Below are positions 1 to 10,700 of a stretch of 64,000 nucleotides of DNA, piece by piece (the first letter of the stretch is position 1; each line of letters starts with the position of its first letter). This stretch comes from Odontesthes bonariensis. Lineage: Eukaryota; Chordata; Actinopteri; Atheriniformes; Atherinopsidae. The notes beneath the pieces are model-generated. The model searched no databases and had not been told where the DNA came from. It saw only the letters and a list, made by a program, of their open reading frames with translations. Position numbers and translations under genes: made by a program. The stretch is taken from contig NC_134526.1 in the NCBI RefSeq assembly GCF_027942865.1, forward strand, positions 6,761,284-6,825,283, in the 5' to 3' direction.

Positions 1-309
1 GTAAGCATCGACTAATCTTTCCCAAATGTGCTGGCTCAGTCCGTCAAGAAGAAACTTGCAACATCATGAGTGTATTTGTGAAAATTGGCAGAAAAAGTAT
101 TAAAAACTAATCTCTTTCAATTATTGTCTGAAAGATTAAAACCAGGGGTCACGTCTCCGGTTTCCTTCTGATGGTTTTTCACACTAACTTCCAAATCAGG
201 TCAAATCTAACTCAGTCATGCTCGTACGTCCACGACTTGAGTTTGGACAGATATTTACCCTTTTTAATAAAATGCTTAATTCAATATTTAGTATTAAAGT
301 CTAATTTCT

Positions 310-440
310 CATAAGACTGGCCCCCAGGGGACCCTACCCTACCCCTACCTCCAGTAGGCAAGACCCCCTTACGCTACCTGCCCACCTGAGATATGAGTGT
401 AAGTCGCTTTGGATAAAAGCGTCAACCAAATGCATAAACA
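310..440 (+). repeat. L2/V-SINE-type 3' tail fragment
   Basis: The segment ending GTAAGTCGCTTTGGATAA then AGCGTC..CAAATG matches the conserved 3' tail shared by fish L2-clade LINEs and their SINEs. Only the tail is recognisable. It lies in plcd3 intron 1. Confidence 0.6.
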
Positions 441-689
441 AGCACAAACATTATTGAGCAAATGAATGATGTTTCATCCATTATAGAAGACAAAGAGCTT
501 GTTTTTAACCGACCATAAAGACACCGAATGGCTCCCCAAGAAATATTGGCAGTAATTCTGTATTTTCAAATCACACTTGCTTCATTTTTTATCTTTTCGC
601 AGCCTCAGAGCGTCTCAAATCCAAAGTGTTACTTCATCCTTCATCAGATTGTCTTTCACCGTTATATATGTTGAGGACTCAGACTCAGC

Positions 690-1402
690 CAGGGCTGTAG
701 TCAAGACCACCTTTGTCGAGTCCAAGACAAGTCCAAGACCAGGACCGGTCGAGACCAAGTCAAGACCGAGTCCAAATTGGTTCAAGTCCAAGACAAGACC
801 GAGTCCAAATTGGTTCAAGTCCAAGACAAAACCGAGTCCAAAAGACTCGAGTCTGAGTCAAGACCGAGTCCAGGACAGAAAAGAACAAGTTGTATGCATG
901 ACAGTATAAAGTCAATAATTTTGGGTTATTATTTCACAACATTGTGTCACAACACCCAGGATTTGTGAGTATAACCATTCCCCTTGATATCACATAATCT
1001 AATCTAAAGAAAACAGAATGATATAAGGTGATACCTATAGTTACAACTGATACAAACACCAATCCACTACTATTACCACTGCTAGGTACTAGTACTGAGC
1101 ATTTGAGCAACTAAATTACAATATAGCTTCACTCCAGACATAGACAAGAATCACCAGTATTACCAGTGTACTCCTATGGTTGGTTTATGCCTTCCCTGGA
1201 AAAACAATATTGTATCATTTTGTTATTTAGATGTGCGCTAATGAGAAATAAATAAAGACGCCTGGACTCGGTCGAGACCAAGAACCATATTTGGCAAGAG
1301 CAGTGGCCGAGACCGAGACAAGTCCAAGTCAAACACCAGCGAGTCCGAGACAATAAAAAACCGGTCTCGAGTCCGAGACCGGACTCGAGTACTGCAGCCC
1401 TG
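690..1402. mobile_element. Non-autonomous hAT-like element with perfect 8-bp target duplication
   Basis: Terminal inverted repeats CAGGGCTGTAGT and ACTGCAGCCCTG. Both flanks carry GACTCAGC (682-689 and 1403-1410), a perfect 8-bp duplication as hAT transposases make. Subterminal regions are built from AGTCCAAGAC/GAGTCCGAGAC-type repeats pointing inward; the middle is AT-rich and non-coding. Confidence 0.8.
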
Positions 1403-2017
1403 GACTCAGCATCCCTACTTTCCACCTGAACCTTTTCCCTTGAACAGCTGCAGGACAAAAGTGAGAAACTTGAGTTGGGCCAGCACTGGGTTCAAATCCT
1501 CAACACCCTAAACTGTCTTTATTTAAGGACGTGTAGAATCCATGCGAGCTCGCTCTTGTGACAGTTGTTATGCTGAGAGAAATGTGAACCATGTCCCAGG
1601 CGGTCATGTGGTCATGAGTGAGAGCTACTCATGCACACAATCTAACCAGCTGATAGTTTTTTTTTTAATCCTTATCACCACTGCTGTACCTCAGGGGATT
1701 CGTTTAAGTGCTGATCCTGCACAGGTACTTTTCTCTTGTTGGGTTTTTAACCTGTTGTTCACGCATGGAGCTTTTAGTTATGTAGCCAGCAGTTTTTTTA
1801 GCTAGAACAGCAGCATAATTATACCGATTAAATGTCAGGCTGTCAGTCTGCTCGCCACTTTAGTACAAGCTGAGGTATTTTATGAAGTGTTGCACGAGTT
1901 GTTAAGACATTCGTGTTCCCCAGAGGATGAATCATAATAACTTTGGTCCCTTTTTATCTTTAGCACCATCATTATGTTTTTACAATGGATCAGATATCTT
2001 AAAGGGACAGTACTCCT

Positions 2018-2471
2018 TTAAGGCGAGACACGGCAGGCAAAAACAGTGATTTATTCTGTTTTTGAGCAACTGTTTCTAATACAAATGTATTGAATTCCCC
2101 TATTTAAATCTTTAAATGCCGTTTTCCCGAAATCAGTTTTTTGTATTTTTCCAGTATCAATATCTCAGCCTATGGAGCACCTACTAACACCAAACTTTCC
2201 AGTTATCCACTTAACAGTATTCCGAAGATATTTACTGAAGGATTTGTTGATAAATCATTCCTGGCCTGATTTATGTGACATTATAATAAAAAAATATGGC
2301 GAAAATCTATGTTTTTTAGGCTATGGACAGTATATTTTGATTTCCTAGGAAATGAAAGCAGATATCCTGAAATCGCTCTGTAATTTGCATAATTAAACAT
2401 ACACAGAAGTTTCATGGTGATATCTATTATTTTAAAATATTACCCTATTCACCTGTAGTGTCTCACCTTAA
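2018..2471. mobile_element. TTAA-flanked inverted-repeat element
   Basis: Ends TTAAGGCGAGACACGGCAGG and CCTGTAGTGTCTCACCTTAA are imperfect inverted repeats bounded by TTAA, the target of piggyBac/Kolobok-type transposases. No coding capacity. Confidence 0.6.
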
Positions 2472-4732
2472 CTTGATTACATCTGTGTATATCTCGTTTA
2501 CATGTGAGTTTGTTATATTGCTTTTTTTGACCCTTCTTTTTATAATTTTCTATGCATTTGTTACCATTGAAGCAGTGCATCAAAGTGACACAGGGAAAGT
2601 CATATGGATGTGTTTTTTTTAAACTGTTACGTCTTTAATCGAAACCTGCTTTAATTAAATCACTTCATTATTTATCACTCCCTTTCTCTGCTGGCATACA
2701 TTTTGATTACCTCCCATTTTTATCATTTCATTTCACCTCCACCCCTCATGCACTTTAAGCTTTGGGGGCGCGTGAAGCTAGCTGATCCGAGGAACGAGTT
2801 TAGCAGGTTTGCTTTACATGTTTTATTGGGGAAAATACTGCAGGATGTTGGGAGTGTGCATGTAGAACTGGGCAGAGGACTCAGGCAAATGTTTTCATTA
2901 AAACACAGCAGAACAGCGTGGTTGCTAACCAGCCAGCTTTCAGGAATTTAACCAGCTGATGAGGTGGCTGTCAACCAGATTTTCTGCTGGAGGCAATGAA
3001 AAGAAAACACCATTTCGCTCTGTGGCCTGAAAACTTTAAGACGCAAACATAAGCGCGCCTCAGTGTGAGTAAAGCTTGTTGTTGATGTGCGTGCATGCCC
3101 AAACTTGCAGACTTGTGTATTCACTTGTGCAGCTATGGGTAGATTTTCAGATGAAGAAGGCAGAAAATAAATGAACATGTTTAGCGATACCTAGTCAGTG
3201 CAAAAAGTTGAAGCAGGGAGTTGAGTCAGAGCCAGTTAAGGCTGTTTGGGCAGCTTAGCGTGGTCAATGACCTGCAGCTAATCGGGCCCTTGTGCTTCTT
3301 GTGGGAATGCCTTGCATGTGGCCACAGCTTGGAAAAACAGGCTTGTTATGGATGGAGGTCTGGTAGGGGGATTTCTTTGTGTTCGGCCTCGATGGGGCGA
3401 AACCCAATGGATGCAGGGAGGGGAGATGAGAGCAGTGTCTGTGTGCTGTAGCTTCGGGGGCCCCGCGAGGAACTCTATTATCCGTTTGGCACTGACAGTA
3501 TGAAGACTGTGATGTGAGGGAAGGGAAAAAAGGGAAAAAAGTAGCGCCAACTGTGTCTGGACAAATCTGTGAGCAGGTGAGCAGAAGAGACTAAACCCTG
3601 CAGAGTAATTTGGGGAGTGAGAGCCTGTTTGGGCCTCTTCTTTGAAATCTCTGTGAGAGCTCGCTCTTTATCCTAAAAGAAGCACTGAAGCGCGGCTGAA
3701 CGTCCATTAACACTGCTTCTTTACAGCATTTGTTGCATTTTTTTTTTAAAGATGTTTTGGAGCCACTTGCAAGATGCAGATTCTTGACTGAACTTTTTAA
3801 AACTTGCACCAAAATTTAGTATTATATGAACCAATCTGAAAAAGAGCCTTTTCATTAAAAAATTTGCACAATTTCAGCCATATACAAATGTCCTCTCCAC
3901 AGTATTGGATTGCTGTGGATTTGCCATATTTGAACCTTTGGAATGACATCTGAGAAACTGCTGTGTAAATACTGGATCCAGCATGGACCAGCTGTCTGAA
4001 CTCATCCTAATCTTTGGACCAGACATACTGGTATTGATTTTGACATTACTTTTTGTTATTAGTCAATACTGCTCATCCAACCAATATTCAAAAGGGAAAA
4101 TGTGCTCTGTGGCGTCATTTTGATTGATTTTTCTTTCTTTTAGACCTTATTTTGACATAATTTATTTCCCAAACCAGTGGCCTTGTTGTTCCTTGTTGAA
4201 TAAAAAGCGTTTGGAGGACGATTGTGAAAGAAACGACCACTTTCTAACCCTGAGAAATAAACCTACAAATGATGGCGACTGAGTTTTATTGCAACAATAG
4301 ATTTCTCTCCTCTTTTTCTTTTAAACCTGTGCATTTTTCATTATTATAATGTCTAGACTTGAGCAAAGATTGACTTTGTTAAAGCATACAGCCACTTTTC
4401 AAGACTCAGTTCCCTCCACAGATTGGTCTGAAGCGTTGGTAATTTCCTCCAAGGTTTGTTTAGAGAACACAACCTGCAGTTTAGAGTGTAAGCAGAGAGG
4501 TTGGGACTGTATTTATGAGGTCAACCCGTCAAAAGCAAGTTCTGCTTGAGGGTTTTTACTGTGGCTGAATCAGGGTTAGTCATTGCAAAAGTGATTATAA
4601 AGTTTGGTGAAGTGTCACTTGAATCACTAAACTCACAAATTACTTTTTGGGAAAACAGATTATATTTATGGAGAGAAAACTGCAGAAATGGCCTAAACAC
4701 ATTGCTCGTGTGCCTTCTCAAGGGCTTCTGGA
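2472..4732. other. plcd3 intron 1, remaining sequence
   Basis: No gene or clear repeat recognised. Short open frames in this stretch lack homology and codon structure. The intron ends at TTCTCAAG before exon 2. Confidence 0.5.
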
Positions 4733-7700
4733 CAATGAGGACATCCGTGTGATGATGCAGGGCTCCAGCATGGTGAAAGTTCGCTCTTCCAGGTGGCAGA
4801 AGAACCGAAACATGCGGCTGCTGGAGGACGGGCTGACCGTGTGGTGCGAGTCCACCAAGAGCTCCCGCAAAGCCAAATCCCAGCAGACATGTAAGTGCTC
4901 AAAGTGTGTGTGTTTGTGTGTGTGGGGGGGGGCTGGTTTCCAAGAAGTAATCATCAAAAGGAAGGATTTGATGTTGAAAACAAAACAGACAATGAGCAAA
5001 GAGGAAAAGGAAGCTATTGCAAATAAGGGGAAAGCTCTAAGACTGAACGTGCTCCGAAATGGGAAGTCCTCTCCTGGAGCGAAAGGGAAGGAAAACTCAA
5101 CTGATTTCAGATAAACAGAAAAGCAAAAGAAACTTAGATCCAAGGAAGTGGTGTACCAGCTTTCCTCCGGCCCAGTACAAGCTGAGACGTGAGTCACCGC
5201 GCTCAATGAGTTTGTATGTTGTTGAGCTGTTTTATCTTGGCTTCCTATCAGGCCCTAACCCTCCTCTTTGCCTCATTGGAGGGCTCGCTTGTTTCTCCTT
5301 TAGCTCCAAAGCTAATCGTGGGCTCTGCACCGTGGCTGAATAAATGCATGCTCTTATCGTATTCTGCCAGATTCAAAACAAATTTAAAAACTACTTGAAA
5401 CTGCCTCCGCGATTGTTTGGCTTGAGGTCAGGTGGAAAACTTTCCCTTGAAATAATTATCAAGCATTTTGAAGGGAGGCTCCTCAGAGGAAGCGCGTGAC
5501 TTTTTCAGAAGTAGAGGTTGAAGAATCCGTCTTTTGTTCCGTTTTCCAGCTGCTTTCCAGCTAAGAAAAAAGGTAAACAATGCACTCGTGAGACAGAAGT
5601 GGGTTTAATTGGCTGCGTAACAGCAGGTAACTGAGACCAAAACCAAAGGTTGTTGGAAACCAGCACAGCTTCCACACCTGCCTGTCAAATCTCAGTCAGC
5701 CTTAGTATTTAGAGCATCATCTTTTAGATCGATAATTAAGTTATAAATGCATATCTACTCTCAGTATGTGGGGAAAGAGTTGCAGCATGCAGAAGGAGGG
5801 TACCAAAGTCTTTGATGGGGTTATTCGGGGAACCAATGTGAGGATGTCAGTACAGTATGTAGGGCACATCTTGTTAGAGCTCACTCGCTGGCTGTCCTAT
5901 CACAGCATCTCAGAGGAAGTGATGGCCTAAATTACACCAACACAAACGCTCGGCACTGTGAATGAAATTGGAAGACAAAGACTTTAAATACGATTGTTTT
6001 CTAAAGAAAATATTTCTCTTCAGAATAAAATGTGCAGTACACTGGAAAAAAAATCTAAATTTTACCAAGTATATTTGTCTCATTGAGTATCTCATTACAC
6101 TCGATACAAGACACAATTGCCTAACAAGTACCATTTCAGCCAGATATAGGGACTTGTTTTAATACAATACATCTGGAATATCTTGTTAAGTGAAAAAATC
6201 TTGAAAACATCTTGTTTTGAGTCGTATTTCACATGAAACAAGCTTTTTTTTTCATTTGAAGAGGTTTTTAAGCTAATTTCAAGATCACTTTTAACTCAAA
6301 AGTCCCAAATATCACATCTTATTTCAAGAAATCTTGACAAGCCGATTTTCACTAGTTCCATTGGCAGATTTTTTTTGCTTATTTCAAGCAAAAACGTCTT
6401 GTATTTGCTGTTTTTTTACTTATTTTTTGGGAGGGGCATTTTTTTCCAGTGTACTGCAGCTCCAGGTGGAAAAGTGTCAGCTGACGTGGTTGAGAACAAT
6501 GTCTCCCGCTGTGTTTTACCATCTTTTCTCTGACCTTTGGCTCTCCCACCTCTGCTCTGTTTTTTACGCTGATGCCGGAATTCGGTTTGATGTTAACCGT
6601 CTGCTAGACTTACAGAGCCGGGAGATGGGCAGGTTTCAGCCAGAAATAGATGGTTGAGCGGCCCGGGTTGTAACTCTCCCTATGACGATGACAACAAGCT
6701 GTGTGCTAATCACCTCAGAGGACAGATACCGATAGTGCCCCACCAGCGAGCTGCAGAGGACCAGATCTGTGAGTGTCTGTGAGCTCAGGATGAAGGCTTG
6801 GCTCGATTCCTCTTTTCCGAACTCCAGGCGCCTCTCCAGATCCAGCTTGATCTGGTGCCTGCAGTTGTGCAACGTTGTCTCTTACGCTCAAAAGCACTTG
6901 GCATACAATGCGCCACCTAAAACTTATTTTCCACTCCACGCATGCACACACACATGTATGTCACTTTTGCCACGTCTCCGGGATAACCACAAAGGAGGAA
7001 TGCGGAGTCATTTAGAAGAGGTGGAGAGCAGAGGCTTTTATGGCCTCCAGCGAGAGAATGAGGCTATTGTCAGGACAGACACAGCTGAGTGATCATCACA
7101 CTGTAGGCTTCTTGCTGCAGATATAGAGGAGCTCCTGTGCTGAATGAACGTGTTGTCTTAGAAACAGCTGGAAGCTCCTTAGTCTGTTTCACCAGAGTTC
7201 TGCAAACATGAGGTTTAAAGGTCATTTGCAGCTGTAAATCTGAACCTAGACATGCAGCATTTTCAGGTTAAGAGAGGGAGGGTGGAACCGAAAGTGATTA
7301 TCGCTTCATATTAATGTGCACGCTTCATTACCTCGTATAAATAGGCCATGAAAAGTGTTTCAGCTGTTTCAGATGGATGTGATGCTCTTGAAAAAAAGGT
7401 TAAACTACCAAGGTATAGGCAAGGCAAGGCAAGTTTATCTGTGCAGCACAATTCAACAACAAGGCGATTCAAAGTGCTTTACAGATACATTAAAACAGTA
7501 GAAATAAAAAGCATGATTTAAATTTTAAACAAAAAAGAAAGAAATAAGAACAATAGATAAAATCAGATAAAATCAGATTAAGTTTTGAAACTCAAGCTTC
7601 AGATTTGGAGCTTTATTCAAATGCAGCTGAAAATAGGTGTGTCTTAAACACACTGAGTGTTTCAGCTGATCTGAGGCTTTCTGGGAGTTTGTTCCAGACA

Positions 7701-10700
7701 TGTGGAGCATAGAAGCTGAATGCAGCTTCTCCATGTCTGGTTCTGACTCTGGGAACTGATAGAAGACCGGATCCAGATGACCTGAGGGGTCTGGAAGGTT
7801 CATCCTGGGTCAGGAGGTCCCTGATGTGTTCTGGTCCTGGACCATTCAGAGCTTTACAGGGCTCTAGACTAACTTTTTGCACTGGTTGCACTGGTGCGCC
7901 CAACTTTTTTCAAACGCATTGCATTTAACACCGCAGTTTTACAGGTTCACTTTTTTTATTTATCTATTTTTTAAATCGCTGTCCATATAGGCAATATTGA
8001 CTTGTAAACGATTAACAGATAACTAGCTATCTGGTCAAAATAAAGTTCTATATTTGAAGCACAATTCTAAAAACTTACTGAACTTAACTTAATAATAATA
8101 ATAATAACACATTTAATTTTAAAAAACGCCTTTCTCAACGCTCAAGGACACTTTACAACACATTAAAAACACAATAAATAAAATAACACAAGTTAAAAAA
8201 GAGGCTAGAGGGAGAATGCAGCTTGAAACAGATGGGTTTTGAGTTTTGATTTGAAGAGGGGTAAAGAGTCAATGTTGCGGATGTCTTGTGGGAGTCAGTT
8301 CCAGAGGGCACAGAGAGGTGGAGGGAGGATGACCTGAGGGAGCGAGATGGGATGACAATGGAGAGGAGATCAGACAGATATGGGGGGGCGAGGTTGTGGA
8401 TGGCCTTGAATGTGTAAAGTAGGGTTTTGAAAGTAATTCTGAATTTGACCGGGAGCCAGTGAAGCTGCTGGAGGACGGGGGTGATATGGTGAAAGGAGGG
8501 GGTACTGGTGATGACGCGGGCTGCAGAGTTTTGAACCAGTTGAAGCTTATGAAGGGATTTGTGAGGGACAGCGAAAAGGAGTGAGTTGCAATAATAAAAA
8601 GGAGTTCCGTTTTATCACTGTTGAGTTTAAGGAAGTTTGCGGTGAACCAGGATTTAATCTCAGAGAGGCAGTGGGTGAGGGAGGAGGGAGGGAGACTGGC
8701 GCCAGGTTTACTGGACAGATAGAGCTGGGTGTCATCCGCGAAGCAGTGGAAATGTATAACAGATTTTCGAAAAATATTGCCAAGTGGGAGGAGGTAGATG
8801 ATAAAGAGGAAGGGCCCCAGAACGGAGCCCTGGGGAACACCTGAAGTGACAGGGGAGGGCTGAGAGGAGAAGGACTTGAGCTGTATGAACTGAGTGCGGC
8901 CTGTGAGGTAGGAGTGAAACCAGTGCAGGGGGGTGCTGGTGATGCCTAAGGAGGAGAGTCTATTGAGGAGGATGGGGTGAGAAATGGTGTCAAAGGCTGC
9001 ACTTAGATCGAGGAGGATGAGAATGGAGATGAAACCGGAGTCAGCTGCCATGAGGAGGTCGTTGGTGATCTTGATAAGGGCTGTTTCTGTGCTGTGGCAT
9101 GGACGGAAACCAGACTGGAATTGTTCATGAAGGCTGTAATTGGTGAGATGGGAATGAAGTTGGGAAGCAACATTTTTTTCCAGGATTTTGGAGATGAAAG
9201 GAAGGTGAGAAATGGGGCGGACGTTATTGAAATCGTTGGGGTCTGAACCAGGTTTTTTCAAGAAGGGACTGACAGCTGCAGACTTGAAGAGAGCGGGAGC
9301 AATTTTTCAAATTGAAAGTCTGATTTTGATGCTGTAAAAATTCAATATTAGAAATTCGTATTCAAACTCTGATGGCACAGAAAAACTTCCATACACGTAG
9401 ACTCTTTTTTTTTTTTTTTTCGGGTGGTTGCACCTGTGCGACCTCAGACTTTTTTTAGTTGCACCATTGAGAAACTAGGTCGCATGTGCCACCAAATTGG
9501 TCGCACTCTAGAGCCCTGCTTTATAGACCATGTATAAAGCGATATCTGACATTGTGTGGGGAAGAAGAGATTACTGCAAAAGTAAGAGCGATTCTACCTG
9601 AAGCTACGAAGAACGCATCATCATCCAGCGCCACCATAGTTCATAGCTGCAACATATCCAGACGTGGCTACGGTAACGCAGACTGAAACGCGACCACAAC
9701 TGAAAAAGATTTGCAGGTTGGAGCATCGAGATTGGGCCAAATAATACCTGAACCCAGATTTCTCAAAGGTTACAAGGACCGATAGAAAGAGACAGCTGGG
9801 CTTGTGGCTGGATCGATGGTTTTTACAGCGTGCCACATCCAGTTCGGCCCCAGCAGGGCGGAGAAGGGGTGCTGTGTGGGTTACCAACATCACAGAAGAA
9901 CCAGGTGGACTTTTTGAGCTGAAACATGCCGCTTGTTCCCAGGAATGTATTTTTATTGATGTTGTATTATTGTTGGACAATGTTCCATCTCTTGACTGAC
10001 GTAAATCACATATAGATAGCCTTTAGATTCTTTTGTAAGATTTAAAGTTCGGGGAGACGATAGACTTTACAGAAAACCACTTGAGAAGCTGACAGATTGA
10101 GAAACTGGCATCATCAACTGGCTGTGACTCGTGTGTTATTTGTGTGTGTGTTAAAATGATCCCGTTCAGAAGCATGCCAAGGTCTCAGTTTGTAACATTT
10201 TACAATCTCTTTGCTGCGTCCCTGTGGTATTTATGGTTTATTTATGATTCCCTGAAAACACCTCAGGCCTGACCTTTAGCTGTTGTTATGATCTCCCCCT
10301 GAAGCACACAAGCTGAGCTCTCCTTCCCTTTCTCCTCCAGTCGCAGTGACAGAGGTGGAGTGTGTGCGGGAGGGCTGCCAGTCGGAGGCACTGAGGCGAC
10401 TGTCCGGGTCGGTGCCCGATAACCGCTGTTTCACGGTGGTCTTCAGAGGGGCCAGGAAGAGCCTGGACCTGCTGTCCCCCAGTCCAGAGGAATGCCAGCG
10501 CTGGGTGCGAGGGCTCCGCTTCTTGAAGGAGCGCGTGGCCAACATGACGCAGAAGGAAAAACTGGACCAATATCCTGATGAATTTCCAGTGTGCTAGAAC
10601 AAATATAGTGTAGCTGAGGTAGCATTGCTATGGTGACTGGCTCCGCTGTCACATGTGCCGTCCCACGTCTGGAACATAGCTTAGGTGAGCAGTAAGATTA

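Larger units (their letters stand above)
7857..9518. mobile_element. hAT-like element CAGGGCTCTAGA...TCTAGAGCCCTG carrying other repeats
   Basis: 12-bp perfect terminal inverted repeats; subterminal GCACTGGTGCGCC/GTCGCACAGGTGCA-like motifs. Flanks GAGCTTTA and CTTTATAG are compatible with an 8-bp duplication of GCTTTATA eroded by two bases. Contains an L2 reverse transcriptase fragment and half of a long-TIR element. Confidence 0.65.
7420..9560 (-). mobile_element. L2-clade LINE 3' fragment split by a nested element
   Basis: Minus-strand translation of 7613-7850 gives an L2 reverse-transcriptase C-terminus (words [27 protein letters not shown]), with the 3' tail AAGTGCTTTACAG near 7475. The sequence breaks at 7856 and resumes at 9519 (CTTTATAGACC), so a 1.66-kb element (7857-9518) sits inside it. 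Confidence 0.75.
4891..10340. other. plcd3 intron 2
   Basis: 5.4 kb intron. It holds a CACTGG element (6040-6451) and a nested LINE/hAT block (7420-9560). Parts 4891-6039, 6452-7410 and 9560-10340 show nothing recognisable beyond short AC-rich runs. Confidence 0.6.

Noticed and set aside
4647-5114. 155-codon plus-strand frame extending past plcd3 exon 2
   Set aside because: Only 4733-4890 matches PH-domain sequence; the rest is intron read-through beyond a strong GTAAGT donor.
4718-5206. 162-codon minus-strand open frame over plcd3 exon 2
   Set aside because: Antisense shadow of a GC-rich exon; no homology and low-quality composition.
8547-8844. Short frames on both strands within the LINE region
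   Set aside because: Shadows or frameshifted parts of the L2 reverse transcriptase fossil.
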